A stretch of 64,000 nt of DNA from BA4 sp044376575 (GCA_044376575.1 JBILKR010000001.1:62001-126000); one strand, 5' to 3'. Counted from the stretch's first letter, positions 37,120 to 46,501 are shown. Program-made: numbers and translations. The notes: generated by a model not told the origin, from the sequence alone.

Positions 37120-37767
37120 ATGATGACTCAAGAGGAAAAACGAATAAAAAGCATAGAAATACTTCAGGAGTATATGCCCGCAGGAACGGCCCTTATTGCA
37201 TATGAATGGATTCAGCGATATCGTTTTCGATTCAGAATAAGTAAGACCCGACAGAGTCGTTTTGGAGACTATCAACCACCATTAAAATCCGGACAGATTC
37301 ATCGCATTTCGGTAAATCATGACTTAAATCCGTATGCTTTTTTGATTACGTTTACGCATGAGGTAGCCCACCTCATTACTTATGAAAAATATCAGGAAAG
37401 GGTTAATCCCCATGGAGAAGAGTGGAAAAATGAATTTGTAAATCTGCTGGCTTTTTTTTTAGATAAAAATATCTTTCCCGAAGACCTTAAAAGAGCGGTT
37501 TTACAATATATTCAAAACCCACGAGCATCATCCTGTTCAGATCAGGACTTGTACCGTGCCTTAAAAAAATACGATAAAAATCCTGTTGTGCATTTAGAGG
37601 AAATCCCTATAGATTCTGTATTTAAGCTCGGGAAAAAGGGAATTTATAAAAAAGGAGCAAAAAGAAGAACGCGCTATTTATGCCAGCATGTAGAGACAAA
37701 AAAAATGTATTTAATCAGTGGTATAGCCGAAGTTAGTGTAGTTGCGGCGGCGATGAACCTTGTTTAA
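37120..37767 (+). CDS. SprT-like zinc metalloprotein
   Basis: This is a 215-residue protein with a SprT-like zinc-binding site, HEVAHLITYEKYQE (HExxH, about 84-88), preceded by the IHRISVNHDLNPYAFLITFTHE helix region. SprT/Spartan relatives are proteases or putative proteases, and the eukaryotic member cleaves DNA-protein crosslinks. The C-terminal basic region (KKGAKRRTRYLCQHV) could contact nucleic acid, but the usual four-cysteine zinc ribbon is not complete. It is monocistronic, divergent from the phosphoesterase and convergent with the DUF2079 gene (2 nt apart). Confidence 0.8.
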   Translation: MMTQEEKRIKSIEILQEYMPAGTALIAYEWIQRYRFRFRISKTRQSRFGDYQPPLKSGQIHRISVNHDLNPYAFLITFTHEVAHLITYEKYQERVNPHGEEWKNEFVNLLAFFLDKNIFPEDLKRAVLQYIQNPRASSCSDQDLYRALKKYDKNPVVHLEEIPIDSVFKLGKKGIYKKGAKRRTRYLCQHVETKKMYLISGIAEVSVVAAAMNLV

Positions 37768-37769
37768 AA

Positions 37770-39266
37770 TTAAAACCTTCTCTGTAAGATCAATAATCGT
37801 TTGTCTTTAAAAACAGGCTGATAAATGGAGTCGTTTTCCAGTTTTTCTTTTACAGATTTAAAAGCATCACGACCATCAGCCCCAAAGGGGTAGTAGTTTC
37901 TTCGATCATCACAGATCACTATATATTCAGCATCTTTTATTGTGGGGAACTGATAAATTTTTTTACGAAAAGCAAGGTGTGGAACCATATATGAAACAGC
38001 AGAAACGCTCGCATTGGGCGGGATGTAATAATCCAATACGCTGTGATATACATCATAAGAAATCTCGCGCAAGTAGTGTTTTTTCAGATAAACATTCACA
38101 GATGTATTTTTGTATGGATGAGGCTGCCACCGGTCCATTAAATCCTTGGATACATCTGCAATTGAAATGAGCAGTAGGAATCCTGCTAAAATCTGTGTTT
38201 TCCATAATTTTAGGTCTGCAATTACAAGAAAAGCCCCAACAATTAAAATCGGCGCAAACTCAACACTATAATGGCTAAATATTCCCCAACGAATAGGATC
38301 GTCAGAAAATAATTTTTGAGCGAGAACAGGCACAAGCATAATCAGAAATCCAGGCCGAAACAAAAGCAATATTCCCCCGCACAAAAAAAGATATTCATAT
38401 AGCCAGATTTTAGAATCTCGCAAAAAAGGATCACTCGAATTGGGAATACCTTCCCAGAGTAGAGGGAACCACTTTCCCGGATTAAACAAGAGCGTTTTGA
38501 TTGCGCTTGGCATGTCTGGCCCGAGAGCGGCATATTTAAAATGTAGATAACCGAGTTTCCCATCTGAAAAATAAGGCATGATTACCGCCATAATCATCAC
38601 GAAACAAAGCGTAGAGAAAGCAGCAAGCATTAAAAAACGAACAGACTGTTTTTTTTCTTTTCTAAGATGAAAGGCGATTCCAAGAGAAATAAAAACAGCC
38701 CACAGCGCCATGTTTTCTTTGCAAAGAACAATAAATAGTAAAACTCCAAAAGCTTTCCAGAACTTATTTTCAAATGCAAAAGCGACTAGCCAGGGAACAG
38801 CTGCTGCAGCTATTACATTCGTGTGAAAATCGAAAGAAAGCGTACCGATAAATCCCCAAAACGAATAAAAGGAAGTTTGAGCCAGCGCAGCAAGCCATTC
38901 ATTTCCATTGGCATGAATGATAATTTTTCGTACTCCCCAGCCCCCGATCAAAATAAAAGCGATTTGAACAACGAGCAGCGTGTAGGAGCCGAATATATAG
39001 TAAAGGGGAGAAAAAAGCATGAGAACAGGCTCAAAATGATTTGCAAGCACATTTATTTCTCCATTAGTCTCCGCCAAAACGCTATTGTAGTTCATCCGAA
39101 GATGTGCATAGTCCCAAATAGTTTGGTTTTTTATTCCCAGATCATAGGCAAAAGACCTGAAAACATGATGGTTCCAAAATGAAATTAATCCATATATAAC
39201 AAAGAAAGTTAGCGTAATCAGCCACGAAAACCAAAGAGAATTATTTTTTTGAAGAAATTTCATCAA
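37770..39266 (-). CDS. DUF2079 multi-pass membrane protein
   Basis: This 498-residue protein has about ten hydrophobic helices and a C-terminal soluble domain (about 390-498). The N-terminal text FRSFAYDLGIKNQTIWDYAHL, with an exposed Asp, is typical of DUF2079 proteins, which resemble GT-C type glycosyltransferases that use lipid-linked sugars. It lies 4 nt after a dolichyl-phosphate-mannose-synthase-like GT2 gene on the same strand. That suggests the GT2 makes a lipid-linked sugar which this protein transfers on the periplasmic side; this is inference. Confidence 0.8.
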   Translation of the reverse strand: MMKFLQKNNSLWFSWLITLTFFVIYGLISFWNHHVFRSFAYDLGIKNQTIWDYAHLRMNYNSVLAETNGEINVLANHFEPVLMLFSPLYYIFGSYTLLVVQIAFILIGGWGVRKIIIHANGNEWLAALAQTSFYSFWGFIGTLSFDFHTNVIAAAAVPWLVAFAFENKFWKAFGVLLFIVLCKENMALWAVFISLGIAFHLRKEKKQSVRFLMLAAFSTLCFVMIMAVIMPYFSDGKLGYLHFKYAALGPDMPSAIKTLLFNPGKWFPLLWEGIPNSSDPFLRDSKIWLYEYLFLCGGILLLFRPGFLIMLVPVLAQKLFSDDPIRWGIFSHYSVEFAPILIVGAFLVIADLKLWKTQILAGFLLLISIADVSKDLMDRWQPHPYKNTSVNVYLKKHYLREISYDVYHSVLDYYIPPNASVSAVSYMVPHLAFRKKIYQFPTIKDAEYIVICDDRRNYYPFGADGRDAFKSVKEKLENDSIYQPVFKDKRLLILQRRF

Positions 39267-39270
39267 ATAC

Positions 39271-39984
39271 CTATTTGCTGAAAATATTGTATTTTAAAAT
39301 ACAGTAAATGGCCCTAAAACCATCTTTCCAGCCAATTTTTTTACCCTCAGCATAGGTTCTACCATAGTAAGAAATCCCCACTTCATAAATCCGTATTCCT
39401 GGAATCCGCGCTATTTTAGCCGTTACTTCAGGTTCAAATCCGAACCTGTTCTCCTTAAGTTTTATGCCCTGAATAATATCTTTCCGAAATAACTTATAAC
39501 AGGTTTCCATATCTGTGAGGTTGAGGTTGGTAAACATATTCGACAGAAAAGTTAAAAACTGATTACCTATAGAATGCCAGAAAAACAGAATTCGATGAGG
39601 GTTTCCGCCCATAAAACGTGAGCCATACACAACGTCTGCCATCCCATTGATGATGGGCTTTAGCAGAAGATTATATTCTTCGGGATCATATTCCAGGTCG
39701 GCATCCTGAATGATTACATAATCGCCGGTTGCTTTTGAAATACCGGTATGCAGAGCGGCTCCCTTGCCCTTGTTTACTTCGTGATTATACAAAACGATAC
39801 CGGCATCAGGATGATTATTTATATATTTTTCGATGGCTTCTTTTGAATTGTCTTTTGAGCAGTCGTTGACAAGAATAATCTCTTTACTCCAACCATTTTC
39901 TAGCCGAACATCAAGCACCTTGTTCAGGATGAGATGAATGGTTTTTTCTTCGTTATATGCAGGTATGACAATGGAGAGTTTCAC
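39271..39984 (-). CDS. Family 2 glycosyltransferase (polyprenyl-phosphate sugar synthase type)
   Basis: This is a 237-residue single-domain GT2 enzyme. SIVIPAYNEEKTI opens the GT-A fold, VNDCSKDNS follows, and DADLEYDPEEY (about 94-104) carries the metal-binding Asp residues; YGSRFMGGN and FGFEPEVTAKIAR complete the DPM-synthase-like pattern. There is no membrane helix. The start is GTG at 39984, giving VKLSIVIPAYN; a longer reading to 40062 would run into scoB and lacks conservation. The GTG overlaps a partial parS-like CACGTG. It is paired with the DUF2079 gene downstream. Confidence 0.88.
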   Translation of the reverse strand: MKLSIVIPAYNEEKTIHLILNKVLDVRLENGWSKEIILVNDCSKDNSKEAIEKYINNHPDAGIVLYNHEVNKGKGAALHTGISKATGDYVIIQDADLEYDPEEYNLLLKPIINGMADVVYGSRFMGGNPHRILFFWHSIGNQFLTFLSNMFTNLNLTDMETCYKLFRKDIIQGIKLKENRFGFEPEVTAKIARIPGIRIYEVGISYYGRTYAEGKKIGWKDGFRAIYCILKYNIFSK

Positions 39985-40015
39985 GTGGTGTAGATTTGGT
40001 TGAAAAGTTGAAAAA

Positions 40016-40681
40016 TTATAAATGATCAGGAAATGTGATTTCGGGAATGTCTCCCGGAACAATTAATCTGCCTGCTGTTTTTGCTTTAATTTCTTCAACA
40101 CTTATGCCCGGAGCCCTTTCCAGTAAAACAAACCCATCCGACGTGACATTAAAAACGCCCAAGTCAGAAACAACTTTTTTTACGCATTTCAATCCGGTAA
40201 TGGGCAGGCTACAGTGGCTCAACAATTTTGAATTTCCTGCTTTGTCGGTATGTTGCATAGCAACAATAATATTTTTTGCAGAGGCAACGAGGTCCATGGC
40301 TCCGCCCATTCCTTTTACCATTTTACCGGGAATTTTCCAATTGGCAATATCCCCGTTGTCAGCTACTTCCATGGCGCCCAATACAGTAAGATCAACTTTT
40401 CCTGCGCGAATCATACCGAAACTCATCGCTGAATCAAAAAAACTTGATCCGGGTAACGTAGTAATGGTTTGTTTGCCGGCATTAATCAAGTCTGGATCTT
40501 CTTCACCTTCCCAGGGAAATGGACCCATTCCTAGCAACCCATTTTCAGATTGCAGGGTAATGGTCATTCCGGCAGGAACATAATTTGCTACTAGCGTTGG
40601 AATCCCGATGCCCAAATTAACATACATGCCATCTTTTAATTCACGGGCAATTCTTTGTGCTATTTGTTCTTTTGTGAGCAT
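40016..40681 (-). CDS. scoB: 3-oxoacid CoA-transferase subunit B
   Basis: This is the 221-residue beta subunit of a succinyl-CoA:3-ketoacid CoA transferase, which activates acetoacetate or related acids. The catalytic glutamate lies in LQSENGLLGMGP (about 43-54). GLGIGIPTLVANYVP (about 21-35, here preceded by YVN) and MVKGMGGAMDLVASA are family signatures. It starts 2 nt after scoA stops, so the subunits are co-translated in step. The reaction supports ketone-body, branched-chain or fatty acid catabolism. Confidence 0.95.
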   Translation of the reverse strand: MLTKEQIAQRIARELKDGMYVNLGIGIPTLVANYVPAGMTITLQSENGLLGMGPFPWEGEEDPDLINAGKQTITTLPGSSFFDSAMSFGMIRAGKVDLTVLGAMEVADNGDIANWKIPGKMVKGMGGAMDLVASAKNIIVAMQHTDKAGNSKLLSHCSLPITGLKCVKKVVSDLGVFNVTSDGFVLLERAPGISVEEIKAKTAGRLIVPGDIPEITFPDHL

Positions 40682-40683
40682 GT

Positions 40684-41382
40684 TTATTTATTTTTTCTTA
40701 CAGTTCTCTGTTCTATTCTCTTCTCGTATTTTTCACCTTGAAAAATTCTGTGAACATATATTCCCGGCGTATGAACCTGATTGGGATCCAGAGATCCTGC
40801 AGGCAATAATTCTTCAACTTCAGCAATGGTTATTTTTCCTGCCATTGCCATTAAAGGATTAAAATTTCGGGCAGTATCTTTAAAAATTAAGTTTCCGTCC
40901 ACGTCTCCCTTCCATGCTTTAATAATCGCGAAATCAGCATTAAACGCATGTTCCAGCAAATATTCTTTATTATTAAAAATACGGGTTTCTTTTCCTTGGG
41001 CAACTTCAGTTCCTACCCCGGCAGGCGTAAAAAAGGCGGGAATTCCATATCCGGCCATCATGCATCGTGTTGCCAGCGTTCCTTGTGGAATTAATTCTAC
41101 TTCCAACTCTCCACTCAGTAATTGTCTTTCAAATTCTGCGTTTTCGCCTACGTATGAAGAAACCATTTTTTTTACCTGTTTGTTTTTCAGCATTAAACCA
41201 ATGCCAAAATCATCCACACCTGCATTATTTGAAATACAGGTCAAGCCCGAAACTCCTTTTGAAACCAATGCCGAAATACAATTTTCAGGAATGCCGCACA
41301 ACCCAAAACCGCCCAACATTAAAACGGCTCCGTTTGAAATATCTTTAATAGCCTCTTCTGCAGATTTAAAAACCTTTTTCAT
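40684..41382 (-). CDS. scoA: 3-oxoacid CoA-transferase subunit A
   Basis: This is the 232-residue alpha subunit of the CoA transferase. The CoA-binding loop GGFGLCGIPENCISAL (about 24-39) is diagnostic. FTPAGVGTEVAQGKE and ALIIKAWKGD-type sequence (reading FAIIKAWKGDVDGNL) are also conserved. It follows the PBP1A gene by 11 nt on the same strand and precedes scoB. Linkage to a cell-wall gene is probably positional rather than functional. Confidence 0.95.
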   Translation of the reverse strand: MKKVFKSAEEAIKDISNGAVLMLGGFGLCGIPENCISALVSKGVSGLTCISNNAGVDDFGIGLMLKNKQVKKMVSSYVGENAEFERQLLSGELEVELIPQGTLATRCMMAGYGIPAFFTPAGVGTEVAQGKETRIFNNKEYLLEHAFNADFAIIKAWKGDVDGNLIFKDTARNFNPLMAMAGKITIAEVEELLPAGSLDPNQVHTPGIYVHRIFQGEKYEKRIEQRTVRKNK

Positions 41383-41393
41383 ATCACCGTCTT

Positions 41394-43715
41394 TTAATTG
41401 TCAAAATCTATATCATAAATATCTGTCTCTTCCATCAATAAATCCTGAGTGTATTCATTACAATTTAATTCAATGGATAGCGGAACTGAGGGAGCGTCGA
41501 ATTCACCTCTTCGGATATCTATGCTTTGATCATCATACACTTTTTTCATAAAGAGCCCCCAAACAGGAAGGGCCATATTTGCGCCTTGACCATCTGCAGT
41601 GCTGTAAAAGTGAACCGAACGATCTTCTGCCCCCGTCCATACACCACATACTAAATCTGGCGTGCCTCCCATAAACCATCCGTCAGAGTTGTTTTGTGTT
41701 GTTCCTGTTTTTCCGGCAACAGGATAGGTAAATTTATATTTCGACCGCAAGCGACCGGCAGTACCTTGCAAAACTACGCCTTTCATTAATTCAACAGTAA
41801 GAAAAGCGGACTGCTCATCCATCACTTCGTATTGTTCGGTAGTAAACTCTTCCAATACACCGCCGTTTTTATCTTCAATTCTCACTAAAAATATAGGCTT
41901 TGTATAAATACCTTTATTAAAAAAAGTTGACATGGCACCCACCATTTCATAAACCGAAATATCAGGAGTTCCCAGACAAATAGAAGGTACGGATTCAACC
42001 GGGCTGGTAATTCCCATTTTTCTGATCATGTTTACAACGGCCGCCGGACCATACTGTTTCATTAGCAGCGCTGACACATAGTTTACAGAGTTGGCCAGCG
42101 CCTCTTTTAATGTAACCATCGATCCTTCTTTAAAATCGCTGGAGTTGTCTGGACACCAGGCCGGGCCGACCTCCTGATCGATACAAACCTTTACATTGGG
42201 AACCTTTTCACATGGAGATCGCCCTTCTTGCATGGCAATGGCATATACAAAAGGTTTAAAAGTAGAACCAACCTGGCGCCCTCCACCTGGAAGAATAGAT
42301 TTAGTTTTTTTATCATATTTGCCAGCCCTAACGTGATCGTATTTAAAATATTTAAAATCAATTCCGCCAGCCCATGCTTTTACTTCTCCGGTGTGTGGAT
42401 TCATTGCCATTAGTCCGTTGTGAAGAAAATATTTATGATAAATGATGGAGTCTCTCGGACTCATTGTCGTATCTACGTCACCCCCCCAAGAAAAGACTTT
42501 CATTTTCACTGGGGTATTAAAAATTTTAAGGATTTCATCATCAGACAATCCCTCTTCTTTATGCTCTTTATAGCGATCCGATCTCTTGATGGCCTGTTGA
42601 ATTATTTTTTCAACTTCTTCGGCTGAGGTGCTGATGCTAAAAGGAGCATTTTTTTTCCCTTTTTTAGTTTTAAAGAAACGCGCCTGTAATCCCGGCATGT
42701 GCTCACTAATTGCCTTTTCTGCGTATTGTTGCATTCTGTAGTCAATAGTGGTGTATATTCGAAGACCATCTTTATACAAATTGTATGGTTTTCCGGTTTG
42801 AGGATTTGTATGATTCTCACACCAAACCGACAATTCTTTTTTTAATTCCTCCATAAAGTAAGGAGCAACATCTCCGTGACCATAAATATTTTTTTGGATA
42901 CGTTTGCCCAACGATTTATAATCAACAATTACATCTTCCGTTTTTAAGGAATCATATTTTTCCCGACTTAATACATTATTTTTTACCTGTTGCATTAACA
43001 CAGTATTACGCCTGGTTTTGCAGCGTTCGGGGTTTTTAAGCGGGCTGTATCTCGTCGGAGCTTTTAGCAGGCCCACGAGCATAGAGGCCTCGTTTATGCT
43101 AAGATCTGATGGAGTTTTATCAAAATAAATTTTTGAAGCAGAGCTAATGCCAAAAATATTGTGTCCAAAGTCGGCCACGTTCAAATACATGGTGATGATT
43201 TCTTTTTTTGTGTAGCTTCTCTCAAGTCGTAAAGCAATAACCCATTCTTTAAATTTTTGAATCGCGCGCAAAAATTTATTACTTGGGCGTTCGTGAAACA
43301 AAAGTTTTGCCAGCTGTTGCGTAATTGTACTTCCGCCACCTTTGCTATTCCCCGTTAATACGCCTTTTGCCACTCGCGCCAGCGCTTCAGCATCAATTCC
43401 AGAATGCTCGTAAAATCTCTCGTCTTCTGTTGAAATTAACGCGTTGAATACATTGGGATTGATTTCTTCATATCGTACATTTGTTCGGTTTTCTATGTAA
43501 TATTTCCCAAGCACTTTACCTTCTGTGGAAAAAACAACGGAGGCCTGATTGCTTTTCGGGTTTTCTAACTCCTCAAATTCAGGCAATGATCCGAAGGCGC
43601 CAATGGCGGCCAGTACAAACATCAATAATAGCAATAGCAGGGGAGAAAAGACACCAAGCCACACCCAGCGGTATGAAAAAGAAATTTCTGATTGATTTTT
43701 TGTCTTTTTTGACAT
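41394..43715 (-). CDS. mrcA: Penicillin-binding protein 1A (bifunctional)
   Basis: This is a 773-residue class A PBP that polymerises and cross-links peptidoglycan. A membrane anchor (about 17-38) is followed by the GT51 glycosyltransferase domain, with STEDERFYEHSGID (catalytic Glu, about 91-104) and GGSTITQQLAK. The transpeptidase domain has VGSTFKPFVYA (SxxK nucleophile), NSVNYVSALL and KTGTTQNNSDGWF. Its ATG overlaps the gldH stop by one base (TAATG). The domain set is complete. The symbol mrcA is used for the family; Bacteroidota may carry several paralogues. Confidence 0.95.
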   Translation of the reverse strand: MSKKTKNQSEISFSYRWVWLGVFSPLLLLLLMFVLAAIGAFGSLPEFEELENPKSNQASVVFSTEGKVLGKYYIENRTNVRYEEINPNVFNALISTEDERFYEHSGIDAEALARVAKGVLTGNSKGGGSTITQQLAKLLFHERPSNKFLRAIQKFKEWVIALRLERSYTKKEIITMYLNVADFGHNIFGISSASKIYFDKTPSDLSINEASMLVGLLKAPTRYSPLKNPERCKTRRNTVLMQQVKNNVLSREKYDSLKTEDVIVDYKSLGKRIQKNIYGHGDVAPYFMEELKKELSVWCENHTNPQTGKPYNLYKDGLRIYTTIDYRMQQYAEKAISEHMPGLQARFFKTKKGKKNAPFSISTSAEEVEKIIQQAIKRSDRYKEHKEEGLSDDEILKIFNTPVKMKVFSWGGDVDTTMSPRDSIIYHKYFLHNGLMAMNPHTGEVKAWAGGIDFKYFKYDHVRAGKYDKKTKSILPGGGRQVGSTFKPFVYAIAMQEGRSPCEKVPNVKVCIDQEVGPAWCPDNSSDFKEGSMVTLKEALANSVNYVSALLMKQYGPAAVVNMIRKMGITSPVESVPSICLGTPDISVYEMVGAMSTFFNKGIYTKPIFLVRIEDKNGGVLEEFTTEQYEVMDEQSAFLTVELMKGVVLQGTAGRLRSKYKFTYPVAGKTGTTQNNSDGWFMGGTPDLVCGVWTGAEDRSVHFYSTADGQGANMALPVWGLFMKKVYDDQSIDIRRGEFDAPSVPLSIELNCNEYTQDLLMEETDIYDIDFDN

Positions 43716-44203
43716 TATTCTTTGATCGAAGGTTGAACGCTTTTCTTAATAGTCAGACCAATATCAGAAATATCTTTTAAAGAAGAACTTTCTGTTCTCA
43801 TCGCCTGATGAAATTGAAAATTATAGGTGCCCGCCTGAGGAAATTTTAATTGTTTCATGATTAGAAACTGATTATTGCAAATGCTTCCAGAACAATCTCC
43901 GAGGGGCCGTCCCTTTTGGTCATACAGCTTGAATTCAAGGGTGTCCTGAGACACATCCCCTTTTGGGTATTTTGTTGTTAAGAATACGAATAAATTCTGA
44001 AATACATAGCTTTCCATTGTTCTGAAATTTATCTCCAGATCATAATAAAGCGAAGTGTCATCAATATCAAAAACAAATTCAACGGGCGTGTCTTTTTCCC
44101 ACGTTGCATAGGGAATAGAATAATATTTTTCATAATCCGGCCTTGTTGAACAAGAACAGAAAACAAGCAACAGAATAAAAAAAGCAGTACTTCTTTTAGG
44201 CAT
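43715..44203 (-). CDS. gldH: Gliding motility lipoprotein GldH
   Basis: This is a 162-residue lipoprotein (lipobox LVFCSC, Cys about 18) required for gliding in Flavobacterium and part of the gliding/T9SS gene set. The mature domain starts TRPDYEKYYSIP and contains FVFDIDDTSLYYDLEINFR and GDCSGSICNNQF, both GldH-like. The ATG at 44203 gives a proper lipoprotein signal and overlaps ricT by 8 nt; a longer reading to 44275 would lie largely inside ricT. Neighbours are ricT upstream and PBP1A downstream, an arrangement I believe is common in the phylum. Confidence 0.88.
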   Translation of the reverse strand: MPKRSTAFFILLLVFCSCSTRPDYEKYYSIPYATWEKDTPVEFVFDIDDTSLYYDLEINFRTMESYVFQNLFVFLTTKYPKGDVSQDTLEFKLYDQKGRPLGDCSGSICNNQFLIMKQLKFPQAGTYNFQFHQAMRTESSSLKDISDIGLTIKKSVQPSIKE

Positions 44204-45332
44204 TGTTAATCCGTTTTTTTCTTTTTTTCTTATATTTTTTTTGCTGATCAAATCTGGTAAGGCTGCCTTCTTCAATTACATTACTAAATCCGATTTGCTT
44301 TTCCTTTGGCTTCTCTTCATTAAGAAATCCAGCAAGGTCTTCCGGAATTATTCCTTTTTCATTCATGCGGATAATTTCCTTAACAATTTCAAGTTCTAAT
44401 GGAATATGAACGCCGGGAGCATTATCATATGCATAATGAAGAATTTTTTTAAAAATATCAGTTTTTTGCAACGAAGCGTCTCCCATTTTCGTTTTTAATT
44501 TAATTGTTGCTTTGGGAAAGTCGCGCAATGCATCAAGGTAGCTATCTAATTCATAGTTCAAACAACACTTCAGTTTTCCACACTGTCCGGCAAGTTTTTG
44601 TGGATTAATTGATAGTTGCTGATATCGGGCGGCCGTCGTGGTTACAGAACGAAAATCTCTCAACCAGGTGGAACAACAAAGCTCTCTTCCGCAAACACCT
44701 ATTCCTCCAAGTCTTCCGGCTTCCTGGCGAAACCCGATTTGCCTCATTTCAATTCTGACTTTCAAGTCTCGGGCAAGAATTTTAATCAACTCCCTAAAAT
44801 CAACTCGTCCTTCTGCTGTGTAATAAAACGTTGCCTTCAGTCCGTCTCCCTGACACTCAACGTCGCTTATTTTCATATCTAGCCGCAACTCTTTTGCTAT
44901 TTTTCTACAAAATCGCATAAATTCATCTTCTTTTTCAATAGCCTCTTTCCAGCGCTTAATATCATTCTCTTTTGCTTTTCTGAAAATGATTTTTTTCTCT
45001 TCGTTTTTTTCATTTATCCGAAGTTTTTTCATTTGAAGCCGCACTAATTCCCCAGTTAGGCTAACCACGCCAATATCATGTCCAGAGGTGCCCTCAACAG
45101 CAACAACGTCGCCAACTTGCAAAGGAAGAAGGTTTTCATTAACGTAAAATTCTTTTCGCGTATTTTTAAATCTTACTTCTATCCATTCCTTAGCGTTGTT
45201 TGCAAGTGGAGATTTCATATTCTGAAGCCAGTCGAAAACAGTTAATTTATTGCAGCCGCCGGTTCCACACGAACCGTTACTTTTACAGCCATTAGGAACA
45301 CCCCCTCTTGTTGAACAACTACCACATCCCAT
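44196..45332 (-). CDS. ricT: PSP1-domain protein, RicT-like
   Basis: This 378-residue protein has an unusual Cys-rich N-terminus (MGCGSCSTRGG and GCKSNGSCGTGGC, about ten cysteine-containing positions in the first 30 residues), then a PSP1 domain (about 45-300) with GRVDFRELIKILARDL and GRLGGIGVCGRELCCSTWL, and a Lys/Arg-rich tail. In Bacillus, RicT belongs to the Ric/Y complex, which binds iron-sulfur clusters and aids RNA maturation; whether that holds here is inference. A TAnnTTTG box lies 16 nt upstream of ATG 45332. It lies between holB and gldH. Confidence 0.88.
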   Translation of the reverse strand: MGCGSCSTRGGVPNGCKSNGSCGTGGCNKLTVFDWLQNMKSPLANNAKEWIEVRFKNTRKEFYVNENLLPLQVGDVVAVEGTSGHDIGVVSLTGELVRLQMKKLRINEKNEEKKIIFRKAKENDIKRWKEAIEKEDEFMRFCRKIAKELRLDMKISDVECQGDGLKATFYYTAEGRVDFRELIKILARDLKVRIEMRQIGFRQEAGRLGGIGVCGRELCCSTWLRDFRSVTTTAARYQQLSINPQKLAGQCGKLKCCLNYELDSYLDALRDFPKATIKLKTKMGDASLQKTDIFKKILHYAYDNAPGVHIPLELEIVKEIIRMNEKGIIPEDLAGFLNEEKPKEKQIGFSNVIEEGSLTRFDQQKKYKKKRKKRINNA

Positions 45333-45348
45333 ATAATTGAATTTAATT

Positions 45349-45356
45349 CAAAGTTA
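45349..45356 (-). promoter_or_regulatory. Possible internal promoter box of ricT
   Basis: TAACTTTG on the minus strand matches TAnnTTTG, 16 nt before the ricT ATG and overlapping the holB stop region. It could give ricT-gldH-PBP1A transcription independent of holB. Confidence 0.35.
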
Positions 45357-46487
45357 TGTATTTTTAATTTTTAATGCATCTGCAATCGTAAGCGACAAGT
45401 CTGTAAACATCACTTTTGAATTGACATTTCGCTCAATGTAATACATTGATTTTTCAATCGCAGAAGTAATCGCAGAAATATTTTTTTCGTGAACAAAAGG
45501 AGAAAATTTATTTAAAAAGTTTCTTTCATTTTCTGTTGCTCTGAGCAAGGCGCTTTCTATATTATTGGTCAGCGCACCACGCAACAAATGAAGTGAGACA
45601 AGAAACACTCCCCGCTGTTTATCTCTCGACATATTTGAAAGCTTCTCCCCAAGCTGTGAAACAACAACAATGTCATAAGTAAAACAAGCCCTCATCCATT
45701 TTACAAAAAAATCAAATTCGACATTTTCTTCAACGTCTGTTTCTGCAAGACGCAAAGCCTGATTGAAGTTTCCATCAGAAACATTGACGATCTCTCTTGC
45801 TCTTTCCAGTGGAATATGATAAAGATTCATCAGCCCTTCCATCATATCAAAGTCATCGAGCTTTTTTAATTTAATCAGCTGTGTTCTTGATTTGATGGTG
45901 TTAAGAATTTGTTCGTCGTTTGCCGAAACCAATAAAAAAACGGTTTGTGGCGGCGGCTCTTCAATAATTTTTAAAAGTTTGGGCGCTGCCGAATGATAAA
46001 TTCTTTCGGGAAGCCAAATAATCATGAATTTATATTTTGCTTCGTAAGGTTTCAGACTTAGCCGTGTGATAATTTCTTCGCACTGCTTTGTATTGATGTT
46101 TGCATTTTTAATTTCTTTAAAACCAAACTCAAGCCATTCATCGAAATTCATGTATGGTTCTGCTGTCATTGCAGACCGGAAATCATCCATTTTATCCTCA
46201 CTTTTCAGAGAATTGTTAGAATCACCGGGCGAAATCACAGGAAAGGCAAAGTGAACATCGGGATGCGATAGCGTTGCCACCTTTTTACATGGAGAACATT
46301 CTCCACAAGAATCGGATGCTTGTTTGTTTTCACATACAATGTATTGAACGTAAGCCCTGGTAAGCGCTAGACCACCGCCGCCCTCGCTGCCTAAAATCAA
46401 CTGAGCATGAGGAATCCGACCGTCATTTACAGATGAGATCAATTTTTTTTTAATCTCCGTATGGCCTATAACATTAATGAATTTCAT
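45354..46487 (-). CDS. holB: DNA polymerase III subunit delta'
   Basis: This is a 377-residue AAA+ clamp-loader subunit. The zinc-binding cysteines are seen in CENKQASDSCGECSPCKK (about 52-69). The P-loop is degenerate (GSEGGGGLALTRA), as expected for delta', which does not hydrolyse ATP. KFMIIWLPERIYHSAAPKLLKIIEEPP and TIKSRTQLIKL are family landmarks. The ATG at 46487 is preceded 6 nt upstream by TAnnTTTG. It heads the run holB-ricT-gldH-PBP1A-scoAB. Confidence 0.92.
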   Translation of the reverse strand: MKFINVIGHTEIKKKLISSVNDGRIPHAQLILGSEGGGGLALTRAYVQYIVCENKQASDSCGECSPCKKVATLSHPDVHFAFPVISPGDSNNSLKSEDKMDDFRSAMTAEPYMNFDEWLEFGFKEIKNANINTKQCEEIITRLSLKPYEAKYKFMIIWLPERIYHSAAPKLLKIIEEPPPQTVFLLVSANDEQILNTIKSRTQLIKLKKLDDFDMMEGLMNLYHIPLERAREIVNVSDGNFNQALRLAETDVEENVEFDFFVKWMRACFTYDIVVVSQLGEKLSNMSRDKQRGVFLVSLHLLRGALTNNIESALLRATENERNFLNKFSPFVHEKNISAITSAIEKSMYYIERNVNSKVMFTDLSLTIADALKIKNT

Positions 46488-46493
46488 GCCCTA

Positions 46494-46501
46494 CAAACCT
46501 A
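46494..46501 (-). promoter_or_regulatory. Promoter -7 box of holB
   Basis: TAGGTTTG on the minus strand is a perfect TAnnTTTG box 6 nt before ATG 46487. No TTG is found at the -33 position. Confidence 0.45.

Noticed and set aside
40781..41551. Long open frame (256 codons) on the plus strand opposite scoA and the end of the PBP1A gene
   Set aside because: It is antisense to genes with clear family motifs and shows no domain or signal. It results from codon usage in the real genes, as does the similar frame at 40035-40583 opposite scoB.
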